DNA of 33,203 nt from an uncultured Oxalobacteraceae bacterium (GTDB lineage: Bacteria; Pseudomonadota; Gammaproteobacteria; Burkholderiales; Burkholderiaceae). Numbering within the stretch: the stretch's first letter is position 1; every line of letters begins with the position of its first letter. The translations under genes and the position numbers were made by a program. A model generated the notes under the pieces. It was not told the origin of the DNA and searched no databases. It was given only the letters and a program-made list of their open reading frames with translations. Positions 23,966-32,962 of the stretch are shown one piece after another. The stretch covers positions 1-33,203 of the forward strand of contig CAMLFK010000024.1 of NCBI GenBank assembly GCA_946479255.1, written 5' to 3'.

Positions 23966-24513
23966 TGAACCTGCGCCACGTGCGAAACAGTGCGGCACTG
24001 CTGCTGTGCGGCCTCTTGGCCGGCTGCAGCGACGGCGACATCGCGGAAATCAATTCCTGGATGGAGCAGGTCAAGCGCGAGACCACGGTCAAGGTGGTCC
24101 CGCTGACCGAACCGAAAACCTTCATTCCGTTCGCCTACAGCGCGCTGGAAGCGGTCGATCCGTACGACCCCAATAAACTGCTGGGTGAACTGGCGCGCGC
24201 CGCCGAAAAAAGCGACAGCCAGTACAAGCCGGATATGAAGCGCGTTAAGGAACACCTCGAATCGTTCCCGCTCGACACCATGCGCATGGTCGGCAGCATG
24301 CAGAAAAACGGCGTGACCTACGCGCTGCTGCAGATTGACCGCTCGGTGTATCAGGTCAAGAACGGCCAGCGTCTCGGACAAAATTTCGGCATCGTCACCG
24401 CGGTGGGCGACGACGCTATCGGTATCAAGGAAACAGTACAGGATGCGGCCGGCGAATGGGTCGAACGCATGACCAAGCTGGAACTGCAAGAAAGTAAGGA
24501 GAGCACCAAATGA
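23962..24513 (+). CDS. pilP: Type IV pilus lipoprotein PilP
   Basis: A 183-residue inner-membrane lipoprotein that joins PilNO to the PilQ secretin. The signal peptide ends in LLAG and Cys22. The N-terminal disordered part binds PilNO, and the C-terminal HR domain (about 95-180: PLDTMRMVGSMQKNGVTYALLQIDRSVYQVKNGQRLGQNFG) is a beta-sandwich that binds PilQ. Start ATG 23962 overlaps the pilO stop and the stop overlaps pilQ, so translation is coupled throughout. Confidence 0.95.
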   Translation: MMNLRHVRNSAALLLCGLLAGCSDGDIAEINSWMEQVKRETTVKVVPLTEPKTFIPFAYSALEAVDPYDPNKLLGELARAAEKSDSQYKPDMKRVKEHLESFPLDTMRMVGSMQKNGVTYALLQIDRSVYQVKNGQRLGQNFGIVTAVGDDAIGIKETVQDAAGEWVERMTKLELQESKESTK

Positions 24514-26738
24514 TCGCACTGAGAATACATGGCACCGCCCTGATGGGTTCGGTCCTGCGCCTGGGCGCTTTCCTGGTCCTGGCCGCCGGCGCGTACAGCG
24601 CACGAGCGCAAGAGATCAATGCGATCGAATCGATCACCGCTCACCAGCAGGGCTCGAACGTGGTGGTCAACGTGGCCATGAAGAACGCGCCCTCCAAGCT
24701 GCCGATCGGCTTTTCCATTACCAACCCGAGCCGCATCGCGCTCGACTTCGGCGCCACCGCCAACGCGACCGGCAAGACCACCCAGGAACTGAACGTCGGC
24801 GATGTGCGGGCCGCCCACGTGGTGCAGGCCGGCCAGCGTACGCGCCTGGTCCTGAACCTCAAGCGCGCGCTCAATTATGCCACCGCGATCGACGGCAATT
24901 CGGTCATCGTGACCGTGGACGGTTCCGGCGGCCTGGCCCAGGCGGTCGACAGCACCGGCCTGCCGGTGGCGCAAGCCGCGCCGCCCCAGCCGGGCAAGCG
25001 TCAACTGCTGCGCGACATGGATTTCCGCCGCGGCGCCAACGGCGAAGGCCGCGTGGTGGTGGACCTGCCGCACAGCCAGGTCGGGGTCGACGTGCGCCAG
25101 GTCGGCAACAGCGTGGTGATCGACTTCCTCAAGACCGGCCTGCCGGAAACCCTGCGCCGCCGCCTCGACGTGACCGACTTCGGCACCCCGGTGTCGCTGA
25201 TCACCACCGTGCCGCAGGGCGACAACGTGCGCATGACCGTGGAAGCGCGCGGCCTGTGGGAACAGACCGTGTACCAGAGCGACACCCAGCTGGTCATCGA
25301 CGTCAAGCCGATCAAGGAAGACCCGAACAAGCTGACCCAGGGCACCCAGGGCTACCGCGGCGAAAAGCTGTCGTTCAACTTCCAGAACGTGGAAGTGCGC
25401 GCCGCCCTGCAAGCGATCGCCGACATCTCCGGCCTGAACATCATCACCAGCGATTCGGTGAGCGGCAACCTGACCCTGCGCCTGAAGGAAGTGCCATGGG
25501 ACCAGGCGCTCGACGTGGTGTTGCAGGCCAAGGGCCTGGACATGCGCAAGAACGGCAGCGTGCTGTGGATCGCGCCCAAGGATGAACTCCTGACCAAGGA
25601 AAAGCTGGAACTGGAACAGCGCGCGCAGATCGCCGACCTTGAGCCCCTGCGTTCGGAAATCTTCCAGTTGAACTATCAGAAGGCCGACGCTTTCCGTACC
25701 GTGTTCGGCCTGGGCGCCGGCGGCGGCGGCGGCGGCGATGACGGCGGCGCAGGCGCAGGCGCAGGTGCGGGCGCCCCGGCCGGCGACACCAACCAGAACC
25801 GCCTGCTGTCCAAGCGCGGCAGCGCCATCATCGATGCCCGTACCAACCAGCTGTTCGTCACCGATATCCCGTCCAAGCTGGATGAGGTGCGCAAGCTGAT
25901 TTCCAAGACCGACGTGCCGTCCAAGCAGGTGCTGGTCGAGGCGCGCCTGGTCGAAGCCAATGACGGCTTCGCCCGTAACCTCGGTGCCAAGATCGGCTTT
26001 GCCGACCTGCGCGGTTTCCGCGGCGGCGACGCCGGCTACGCAGTGCGTGGCAACGAGCGCGTCGCCCTCGGCGGCAACCTGACCGGCGTCGGCCAGGTGA
26101 CCGGCCAGACCCCGGACGCGGGGGACGCCTTCACCAATACCACTTTGCTGAACCTGCCCGCCGCCAGCATCGGCGGCGCCCCGGCAGCTTCGCTGGCGGC
26201 CAGCCTGTTCTCGGCCGCCGCCAACCGCTTCCTCAACCTGGAACTGTCGGCGCTGGAAGCTGACGGCCGCGGCAAGATCATCTCCAGCCCGCGCGTGGTC
26301 ACCGAAGACAAGAATGTCGCGGTCATCGAGCAGGGCGTGGAATTGCCTTACCTGGTCGCCAGCAGCAGCGGCGCCACCTCGGTCGCCTGGAAAAAAGCCA
26401 ACCTGCGCCTGGAAGTGATCCCGCAGATCACGCCGGACGGCAACGTTGTGCTGGAAGTGAACGTCAACAAGGATTCCAAAGGCGACGAAACGCGCTACGG
26501 CTTCGCCATCAACACGCAGCACGTGACCACCAAGGTCATGGTCGAGAACGGCGGCACGGTGGTCCTGGGCGGTATTTACCAGCAAACCGAAACCAATAAT
26601 GTGAGCAAAGTACCGCTGCTCGGCGACTTGCCGGTGGTGGGCCATTTGTTCAAGAGCACCTCGCGTGCCAGCACCAAGACCGAACTGTTGATCTTTATTA
26701 CCCCGAAGATCGTGGCCGAGCGCCTGTCGACCCGGTAA
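24510..26738 (+). CDS. pilQ: Type IV pilus outer-membrane secretin PilQ
   Basis: Forms the multimeric outer-membrane channel for the pilus. The 742 residues have a signal peptide (about 1-34), two AMIN peptidoglycan-binding domains (about 37-138 and 163-267), an STN/N0 domain (about 285-360), a secretin N1 domain (about 380-490), and the secretin barrel (about 490-735) with VPLLGDLPVVGHLFKS near the end. A Gly/Ala/Asp-rich linker (about 403-425) of repeated GG/GA codons interrupts N1. TAAGGAG lies 8 nt before ATG 24510, which overlaps the pilP stop. PilQ closes the operon; the next gene is unrelated in family. Confidence 0.97.
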   Translation: MIALRIHGTALMGSVLRLGAFLVLAAGAYSARAQEINAIESITAHQQGSNVVVNVAMKNAPSKLPIGFSITNPSRIALDFGATANATGKTTQELNVGDVRAAHVVQAGQRTRLVLNLKRALNYATAIDGNSVIVTVDGSGGLAQAVDSTGLPVAQAAPPQPGKRQLLRDMDFRRGANGEGRVVVDLPHSQVGVDVRQVGNSVVIDFLKTGLPETLRRRLDVTDFGTPVSLITTVPQGDNVRMTVEARGLWEQTVYQSDTQLVIDVKPIKEDPNKLTQGTQGYRGEKLSFNFQNVEVRAALQAIADISGLNIITSDSVSGNLTLRLKEVPWDQALDVVLQAKGLDMRKNGSVLWIAPKDELLTKEKLELEQRAQIADLEPLRSEIFQLNYQKADAFRTVFGLGAGGGGGGDDGGAGAGAGAGAPAGDTNQNRLLSKRGSAIIDARTNQLFVTDIPSKLDEVRKLISKTDVPSKQVLVEARLVEANDGFARNLGAKIGFADLRGFRGGDAGYAVRGNERVALGGNLTGVGQVTGQTPDAGDAFTNTTLLNLPAASIGGAPAASLAASLFSAAANRFLNLELSALEADGRGKIISSPRVVTEDKNVAVIEQGVELPYLVASSSGATSVAWKKANLRLEVIPQITPDGNVVLEVNVNKDSKGDETRYGFAINTQHVTTKVMVENGGTVVLGGIYQQTETNNVSKVPLLGDLPVVGHLFKSTSRASTKTELLIFITPKIVAERLSTR

Positions 26739-26759
26739 TGCGCACTTGTGATCAACCTA

Positions 26760-26765
26760 TATAAT
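26760..26765 (+). promoter_or_regulatory. Possible -10 box before the Ig-like lipoprotein
   Basis: A perfect TATAAT inside an AT-rich patch 24 bp before the ATG at 26790. No convincing -35 is seen at 15-18 bp. It could give this gene and aroKB-dgt a promoter independent of the pil operon. Confidence 0.35.
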
Positions 26766-26789
26766 TCAACCTTTCAAGCAGGACAAGAC

Positions 26790-28961
26790 ATGATCAAGCT
26801 GCCCCACCCCTCACAACGCCCCCTGGCGCATCGCATCAGGCTGATCGGCTGCGCCTCCCTGGTGCTGGCATTGACCGCCTGCGGCGGCGGCGGCGGCAAT
26901 CCCGGCACCCCTGGCGGCACCGGCGGCACCGGCGGCGGTTCGGGAACGGGTACTGGTTCGGGAAGCATCGTATCGACCGAACCGGTCTTGACCGTGGCCA
27001 TTGTCGACGGCAAGGGTGACGAAATCACCAGCTTGTCGGGCGGCCAGAACGGCGTCGTGCGCGCCAAGCTGGTCGATAGCAAAGGGGCGCCGGCCGCGCG
27101 CGCCAACGTCAAATTTACCAGCGACGCGCCACTGGTCGTGTTCGATCCGGTGTCCGCCTCGGCCATGACCGACGCCAATGGCATCGCCACGATCAATATC
27201 AAGCCAAGCAGCGTGAGCTCCGCGGGCGCGATTAAAATCAGCGCCAGTGGTGAAGTCATGAGTGGCGCAAGCAGCGGCAAGGGCGCCAGCGCGGCGATCA
27301 ACCTGAGCATAGGCGCAGCGCCCCTGACCGTGGCGGAGGTCGCGTTTTCCCCGGCCGTGACGGGCAGCCTGGCGGCCTTCAACACTGCGGCGCTGAGCAT
27401 CAAGGTGACCAGCGCCGGTGAGCCGGCTACCGATGTGACCGGTGTGACGATGACCTCGCTGTGCCAGGGCGATGGCCTGGCCACGATTGTGCCGGGCGCT
27501 TTGAACAATGGCGTGCTGTCGGCGACCTACACCAACAATGGCTGTGTGCGCGGCAACGACACCATTACCGTTGCCATTGGCAACTCGTCGAAAACGGTGT
27601 CCCTGCCGGTTGGTGCCGCCAATATCGGCAACATCCAGTTCGCCGGCTCGGACCTGAACGGCAGCTCCATCGTGCTCAAGGGATCCGGCGGCCTGGACCG
27701 TAAAGAATCGGCCCTGCTGACCTATCGCGTGCTCGACCAGAACAACCGCGGCCTGGCGGGGGTGGACGTGACCTTCCGCGCCACCACCACGACCGGCGGT
27801 CTGACTGTGCAGCCCGCCAAGGGCACGACCGACGCCGAAGGCCGTGTGACGACCACCGTATCGTCAGGCAGCATCCCGACCCCTGTGCGCGTGATTGCAG
27901 AGGCGAGCCGTAACGGCGCCAACATCGTCGGCCTGTCCGACACCCTGATCATCTCGACCGGGCTGCCGATCCAGAAATCGCTCTCGCTCAGTGTCGACAA
28001 GCTGAACATGGAAGGCTGGCGGCGCGACGGCACCGAAGTCGACGTCACGGTGCGCCTGGCCGACCAGTACGGCAACCGCATTTCCGACAACACCGCCGTC
28101 AGCTTCGTCACCGAAGGCGGCGCCATCGGCAGCTCGGCGCAGGGCGGCTGCGTCACCAAGGACGGCGCCTGCACGGTCAAGCTGATCAGCCAGAACTTCC
28201 GTCCGCTCAATGGCCGCGTCACCATCCTGGCCTATGTCCAGGGCGTCGAGAACTTCGTCGACAGCAACGGCGACGGTCAGTACAGCTGCACCAGCTTCAC
28301 CGACATCAACGGAGTAGTACCGCCGGTCTACCGTCCGCTTCTCGACGTGTGCGTCAGCGGCGGCGAGCCGTTCACCGACCAGGGCGACCCTTTCCTCGAC
28401 GCCGGCATGTTGGGCAGTATGGCGGGCCGTTCCTTGAACACCACCCTGGACGGGACGTACGACTTTGCCAATGGCGACTTGCCGATCCCTTACAACCGCA
28501 TCAGCTACAATGCGGCAGGTAATGGCAAGTGGGGCATCAATTACATCTGGGCAACTGCGGAAATCACCTTCAGCGATGAAGAGCCAGTGTTCCAGCGCAT
28601 TTACTGCGACAGCGATGGCTTGAACTGCCGCAATTGGAACACCACGACCGACGGCAAGGTGGATGAAATCGCCGGCCTGGAGGGCGCTGGGTGTAAGGCG
28701 CAGTTGCTGCGTTTCTGGCTGCGCGATTTGAATAACAATCCGATGCCGTACAAAACCAAGCTGAGCATTGTCGACACGACCAAGGTGACGGCGGGTGCGT
28801 TCTCGCGCGACGAAGTGGGCTCAACCAACCTCGTCGGCGGTACCTACCATGAAATTGCCATCCGTCCCGACACCGCCTGTGCGCCCGGCGGCTTCGGCCT
28901 CAAGGTCACCGCGCCGGTATCAGGGTCGTCGATGACGCTACCGTTCAGTACGAAACAGTGA
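26790..28961 (+). CDS. Surface or periplasmic lipoprotein with invasin-type Ig-like domains
   Basis: Function unknown. From ATG 26790 (AGGA 6 nt upstream) it has 723 residues. The signal peptide ends in LTA and Cys31, followed by a Gly/Thr-rich linker of about 28 residues. Three Big_1/invasin-like Ig domains can be seen: around residues 65-150 ([27 protein letters not shown]), 300-390 ([26 protein letters not shown]) and 410-480 ([19 protein letters not shown]). After these come a DSNGDG calcium-like turn (about 491) and a Cys-containing C-terminal domain with no recognised family. It sits between pilQ and aroK, where most relatives have no gene, and overlaps aroK by GTGA. An in-frame GTG at 26748 would give a poorer leader and is rejected. 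Confidence 0.83.
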   Translation: MIKLPHPSQRPLAHRIRLIGCASLVLALTACGGGGGNPGTPGGTGGTGGGSGTGTGSGSIVSTEPVLTVAIVDGKGDEITSLSGGQNGVVRAKLVDSKGAPAARANVKFTSDAPLVVFDPVSASAMTDANGIATINIKPSSVSSAGAIKISASGEVMSGASSGKGASAAINLSIGAAPLTVAEVAFSPAVTGSLAAFNTAALSIKVTSAGEPATDVTGVTMTSLCQGDGLATIVPGALNNGVLSATYTNNGCVRGNDTITVAIGNSSKTVSLPVGAANIGNIQFAGSDLNGSSIVLKGSGGLDRKESALLTYRVLDQNNRGLAGVDVTFRATTTTGGLTVQPAKGTTDAEGRVTTTVSSGSIPTPVRVIAEASRNGANIVGLSDTLIISTGLPIQKSLSLSVDKLNMEGWRRDGTEVDVTVRLADQYGNRISDNTAVSFVTEGGAIGSSAQGGCVTKDGACTVKLISQNFRPLNGRVTILAYVQGVENFVDSNGDGQYSCTSFTDINGVVPPVYRPLLDVCVSGGEPFTDQGDPFLDAGMLGSMAGRSLNTTLDGTYDFANGDLPIPYNRISYNAAGNGKWGINYIWATAEITFSDEEPVFQRIYCDSDGLNCRNWNTTTDGKVDEIAGLEGAGCKAQLLRFWLRDLNNNPMPYKTKLSIVDTTKVTAGAFSRDEVGSTNLVGGTYHEIAIRPDTACAPGGFGLKVTAPVSGSSMTLPFSTKQ

Positions 28962-30613
28962 AATCACGAAATATCTTTTTAGTAGGCCTGATGGGGGCCG
29001 GCAAGACCACCATCGGCCGCATTCTTGCCCGCAAGCTGGGCAAGCGTTTCATCGACTCCGACCATGAGATCGAGGCGCGCACTGGCGCCTCGATTCCTTT
29101 GATTTTCGAAATCGAAGGCGAGGCCAGCTTCCGCAAACGCGAAGCCGAAGTCATCCGCGACCTGACGGCCCAGGATGGGCTGGTACTGGCCACTGGCGGC
29201 GGCGCGATTCTCGACCCCGAGAACCGCGCTTTCCTGGCCAGGCGCGGCGCCGTGATTTACCTGCGCGCCAGCGTCGGCAGCATCCTGGCGCGTACCGCGC
29301 ACGACAAGAACCGCCCGCTGCTGCAGACCGCCGACCCGCGCAAGAAACTCGAAGAATTGACCGCGATCCGCGAGCCGCTTTACCGCGAGATAGCCGATCT
29401 GGTGATCGATACCGGCCGGCCTAACGTACAATCGATGGTGCAGACGATCCTGGCGCAGCTTGCAGCGCTGGAAAATTCCCGCGCGCGCGCCGCGCGCAGC
29501 CCTGATACCGAACCATCGATGACCGAACAAACCAAACAAATCCTCAACGTCGACCTGGGCGATCGCAGCTACCCGATCACCATCGGCGCCGGCCTGCTGG
29601 CCGATACCTCCTTGCTGGCGCGCCACGTCGCCGGCAAGAAAGTCGCCATCGTCACCAACACCACGGTTGCCCCGCTGTACCTCGAACAGGTCGCCGCGCC
29701 GCTGCGCGAAGCCGGCCACGACGTGCTGCCGATCGTGCTGCCCGACGGCGAAGAGTACAAGAACTGGGCCAGCCTGATGCAGGTGTTCGATGCCCTGCTG
29801 GCCAACAAGTGCGACCGCAAGACCACCCTGGTGGCGCTGGGCGGCGGCGTGATCGGCGACCTGACCGGCTACGCCGCGGCCAGCTACATGCGCGGCGTGC
29901 CCTTCGTGCAGATCCCCACCACCCTGCTGTCGCAGGTCGACTCCTCGGTGGGCGGCAAGACCGGCATCAACCACCCGCTCGGCAAGAACATGATCGGCGC
30001 CTTCTACCAGCCGCGCGCCGTGCTGGCCGATACCGCCAGCCTCGATACCCTGCCGGCGCGCGAGCTGTCGGCCGGCCTGGCCGAAGTCATCAAGCACGGC
30101 GCCATCATCGATGCCGCCTTCTTCGACTGGATCGAAGCGAACATCGAACTGCTGATGGCGCGCGACCAGGGCGCATTGGCCTACGCCATCGCGCGCTCGT
30201 GCGAGATCAAGGCCGACGTGGTGCGCCAGGACGAACGCGAAGGCGGCCTGCGCGCCATCCTCAACTTCGGCCACACCTTCGGCCACGCGATCGAAGCGGG
30301 CCTGGGCTACGGCGAGTGGCTGCACGGCGAAGCGGTCGGCTGCGGCATGGTCATGGCCGCCGACCTCTCGCGGCGCCTGGGCTTCATCGACGCCGCGGCT
30401 GTCGCGCGCGTCAAGGCGCTGGTGCTTGCTGCCGGCCTGCCGGTTTCCGCGCCCGATCTCGGCACCGCGCGCTGGCTCGAACTGATGGAAGTCGATAAAA
30501 AGAACGAAGGCGGCGCCATCAAATTCATCCTCGTCAAACCGCTCGGCAGCCCGCAGATCACCACCGTGCCGCAAGAGCATCTGCTGGCCACCCTGGCCGC
30601 CTGCGTCGGCTGA
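28958..30613 (+). CDS. aroKB: Fused shikimate kinase and 3-dehydroquinate synthase (AroK-AroB)
   Basis: Two shikimate-pathway enzymes in one 551-residue frame. Residues 1-170 are AroK: P-loop GLMGAGKTT (10-18), substrate Asp33/Asp35, GGG (80-82), NRPLL (118-122) and [10 protein letters not shown] (138-147). Residues 188-551 are AroB: DGEEYK (263-268), NAD-site GGGVIGD (295-301), KTGIN (334-338), and metal ligands Glu376, His439 and His456. The linker (172-187) is a charged Arg/Ala stretch. Met188 (29519) is the usual AroB start but has no ribosome site. AroK starts at GTG 28958, overlapping the previous stop (GTGA). One extra base in the CG run at 29480-29498 would put TGA 29503 in frame and split the genes, so the fusion needs checking. 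Either way both activities are intact. Confidence 0.9.
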   Translation: MKSRNIFLVGLMGAGKTTIGRILARKLGKRFIDSDHEIEARTGASIPLIFEIEGEASFRKREAEVIRDLTAQDGLVLATGGGAILDPENRAFLARRGAVIYLRASVGSILARTAHDKNRPLLQTADPRKKLEELTAIREPLYREIADLVIDTGRPNVQSMVQTILAQLAALENSRARAARSPDTEPSMTEQTKQILNVDLGDRSYPITIGAGLLADTSLLARHVAGKKVAIVTNTTVAPLYLEQVAAPLREAGHDVLPIVLPDGEEYKNWASLMQVFDALLANKCDRKTTLVALGGGVIGDLTGYAAASYMRGVPFVQIPTTLLSQVDSSVGGKTGINHPLGKNMIGAFYQPRAVLADTASLDTLPARELSAGLAEVIKHGAIIDAAFFDWIEANIELLMARDQGALAYAIARSCEIKADVVRQDEREGGLRAILNFGHTFGHAIEAGLGYGEWLHGEAVGCGMVMAADLSRRLGFIDAAAVARVKALVLAAGLPVSAPDLGTARWLELMEVDKKNEGGAIKFILVKPLGSPQITTVPQEHLLATLAACVG

Positions 30614-30614
30614 C

Positions 30615-31751
30615 ATGACCCTTGACGCCCACCTCGCTTCCTACGCCGCGCGCTCGGACGCGGGGCGGGGGAGGCGCTTCGACGAAGCCGGCCATGCCTC
30701 GCGCAGCGACTTCCAGCGCGACCGCGACCGCATCATCCACTGCTCCGCCTTCCGCCGGCTGGAGTACAAGACCCAGGTCTTCCTCAATCACGAAGGCGAC
30801 ATGTTCCGCACCCGGCTGACCCACAGCCTGGAAGTGGCGCAGGTGGGCCGTTCGATCGCCCGCAACCTGCGCCTGAACGAAGACCTGGTCGAAGCACTGG
30901 CGCTGGCGCACGACCTTGGGCACACGCCGTTCGGCCATGTCGGCCAGGACGTGCTCAACGAATGCATGAAGGACCACGGCGGCTTCGAGCACAACCTGCA
31001 AAGCCTGCGCGTGGTCGACACGCTCGAACAGCAGTACGGCGCCTTCGATGGCCTGAACCTGATGTTCGAGACGCGCGAAGGCATCCTGAAGCACTGCTCG
31101 CTGGCCAACGCGCGTGAGCTCGGGCCGGTGGCGCAGCGCTTCATCGACCGCACCCAGCCGACGCTGGAAGCCCAGCTGACCAACCTGGCCGACGAGATCG
31201 CGTACAACAGCCATGACATCGACGACGGCCTGCGTTCCGGCCTGATCACCATCGCCCAGCTGGAGGAAGTCGATTTCTTCGCGCGCCGCTGGCGCGAGGT
31301 GCAGGCGGTGTATCCGGGGCTGTCCGGGCGGCGTGCCATTTACGAGACCTTGCGCCGGCTGATCACGGTGCTGGCCGACGACCTGATCGCCACTTCAAGC
31401 CAGTTGCTGGCCGACGCCAAACCGGCCGACGTGGAAGCGGTGCGCGCAAGTAGCCCATTGATCCGCTTCTCCGACCCGATGCGCAAGGATGCGACGGAAC
31501 TCAAGCGGTTTTTACGGGCCAACCTGTACCGCCATTACAAGGTCAACCGCATGCGGGTCAAGGCCAGCAAGATCGTGCGCGAACTGTATGAGGCCTTCAT
31601 GGCAGAGCCGGCGCTGCTGCCGCCGGATTATCAGGATGCGTCTGGTGATGTGGGCAAGCAGGCCCGCAAGATTGCCGATTACATTGCCGGCATGACGGAC
31701 CGGTATGCGATCCGGGAGCATCGCAGGATTTTCTCTTTGGAAGAGCTCTAA
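30615..31751 (+). CDS. dgt: dGTP triphosphohydrolase-like protein (HD domain dNTPase)
   Basis: Hydrolyses dNTPs to nucleoside and triphosphate, controlling nucleotide pools. The 378 residues match the short, type 2 family. The substrate-binding start [22 protein letters not shown] (37-58) is followed by the HD metal site: His70 in [11 protein letters not shown], His99-Asp100 in [11 protein letters not shown], and Asp193 in [16 protein letters not shown] basic C-terminal part follows. The ATG lies 1 bp after the aroKB stop, so it is cotranscribed. The aroK-aroB-dgt order is common in beta- and gammaproteobacteria. Confidence 0.94.
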   Translation: MTLDAHLASYAARSDAGRGRRFDEAGHASRSDFQRDRDRIIHCSAFRRLEYKTQVFLNHEGDMFRTRLTHSLEVAQVGRSIARNLRLNEDLVEALALAHDLGHTPFGHVGQDVLNECMKDHGGFEHNLQSLRVVDTLEQQYGAFDGLNLMFETREGILKHCSLANARELGPVAQRFIDRTQPTLEAQLTNLADEIAYNSHDIDDGLRSGLITIAQLEEVDFFARRWREVQAVYPGLSGRRAIYETLRRLITVLADDLIATSSQLLADAKPADVEAVRASSPLIRFSDPMRKDATELKRFLRANLYRHYKVNRMRVKASKIVRELYEAFMAEPALLPPDYQDASGDVGKQARKIADYIAGMTDRYAIREHRRIFSLEEL

Positions 31752-31761
31752 GCACACCGCT

Positions 31762-31854
31762 GTCATTCCCGCGAAGGCGGGAACCTATATCACATATGAT
31801 TTGTGAGATCACTGCTCATAAGTGCTATGGGTTCCCGCCTCCGCGGGAATGACA
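31762..31854. repeat. Palindromic intergenic repeat between convergent dgt and mutY
   Basis: Two 25-bp inverted arms (31762-31786 and 31830-31854) match at 24 positions. Each begins or ends with TGTCATTCCCGC and its complement. Each arm is itself a small palindrome, TTCCCGC and GCGGGAA around a 4-nt loop. The spacer is 43 bp and AT-rich. The short core resembles the ATTCCC/GGGAAT repeats dispersed in several proteobacteria, for example Neisseria dRS3 (resemblance by eye). It may end transcription from both sides. Confidence 0.75.
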
Positions 31855-31867
31855 ATGGATAGGTGAA

Positions 31868-32962
31868 TCAAAAAAGAGAGGGGGCGGCCAGCTCCGAGAG
31901 CAGCTTCTTCACCGGCGCCGGCAAGGGCGCGGTCGCAATCTCACTCAGCTTCCACCACTGATACCGTTCATCGGTGATCGCCCGCGCACCGAGCGTCACC
32001 TGAAACGGCAATATATGCAGCTTGTAGTGCGTGAACACATGCACCAGCTCTAGCCATGTCTGTACTTCCTCCACGCCGCCGAAGCGTGAAGCAAAAGCAG
32101 CGACAGCATCCACATCCACCGCACCGCAAGCGCCATGCCCATCCACCTCGGGCAGCGACAGCAAGCCACCCCAGATCCCGCTATCGGGCCGCTGCTCCAG
32201 CAGCACTTCGCCGCCATCGATCAGCACCAGCATCGACACCTGCTTTTCCGGCACCGCCTTCTTTGGTTTACGCACCGGCAGCTCCGCGGTGCGACCCTGC
32301 GCATGCGCCACGCACCTGGCCTGCAAGGGACAGCGTCCGCAATCCGGACTGCTGCGCGTGCACAGCGTGGCACCCAGGTCCATCAAGCCCTGCGTGTACG
32401 ATTCGATTCCCTGCTCGGGCAGCAGCGCGACCGCGCGCCGCCACATCGCATCCTCGACCGGTTTGGCGCCCGGATACTCGTCGATGCCGAACACCCGCGC
32501 AAACACCCGCTTGACGTTGCCGTCCATGATGGCCGCGCGCGCGCCAACGGAGAAGGCCGCAATCGCCGCCGCCGTCGAACGCCCGATGCCAGGCAGGTCC
32601 GCCAGCAGCGCCGGGTCGCCCGGAAACACGCCGTCATAGTCGGCCACCACGCGTTTGGCGCAGGCGTGCAGGTTGCGCGCGCGGGTGTAGTAACCAAGTC
32701 CGCTCCACTGCGCCATGACGTCTTCGGACGGCGCCGCAGCCAAGTCCTGCAGGGTAGGGAAACGCTCCAGGAAGCGCGCGTAGTAAGCCAGCACCGCCGC
32801 CACCTGGGTTTGCTGCAGCATGATTTCGGACAGCCAGATGCGGTAGGCGTCGCGCGTGTTCTGCCATGGCAGGACGTGGCGTCCATGCACCTTCTGCCAC
32901 GCGATTACGTCGGCGGAAAAACTCGGGTCCTCGAACTGTTCGAATTCGGTCAGTCGCTTCAC
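31868..32962 (-). CDS. mutY: A/G-specific adenine DNA glycosylase
   Basis: Removes adenine mispaired with 8-oxoguanine in base-excision repair. From GTG 32962 it has 364 residues. The catalytic Glu46 lies in WLSEIMLQQTQV, the helix-hairpin-helix is LPGIGRSTAAAI (123-134), and the catalytic Asp147 is in IMDGNVKRVFARVF. Four Cys (201, 208, 211, 217) in C-x6-C-x2-C-x5-C spacing hold the 4Fe-4S cluster. The C-terminal NUDIX-like domain recognises 8-oxoG and carries FTH near residue 307. The GTG overlaps the stop of the upstream gene (GTGA), so an open frame extending to the window edge is not used. Confidence 0.95.
   Translation of the reverse strand: MKRLTEFEQFEDPSFSADVIAWQKVHGRHVLPWQNTRDAYRIWLSEIMLQQTQVAAVLAYYARFLERFPTLQDLAAAPSEDVMAQWSGLGYYTRARNLHACAKRVVADYDGVFPGDPALLADLPGIGRSTAAAIAAFSVGARAAIMDGNVKRVFARVFGIDEYPGAKPVEDAMWRRAVALLPEQGIESYTQGLMDLGATLCTRSSPDCGRCPLQARCVAHAQGRTAELPVRKPKKAVPEKQVSMLVLIDGGEVLLEQRPDSGIWGGLLSLPEVDGHGACGAVDVDAVAAFASRFGGVEEVQTWLELVHVFTHYKLHILPFQVTLGARAITDERYQWWKLSEIATAPLPAPVKKLLSELAAPSLF

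Noticed and set aside
25719..25785. Repeated GGC/GCA codons in pilQ as a possible repeat array
   Set aside because: In-frame Gly/Ala/Asp linker between secretin N domains; imperfect units and no spacer, so not a CRISPR or satellite array.
24351..26645. 764-codon open frame antisense to pilQ and pilP
   Set aside because: Crosses the pilP/pilQ border on the other strand and has no recognisable domain; shadow of a real gene.
28979..30616. 545-codon open frame antisense to aroKB
   Set aside because: Exact mirror of a two-domain enzyme with all active-site motifs; no motif of its own.
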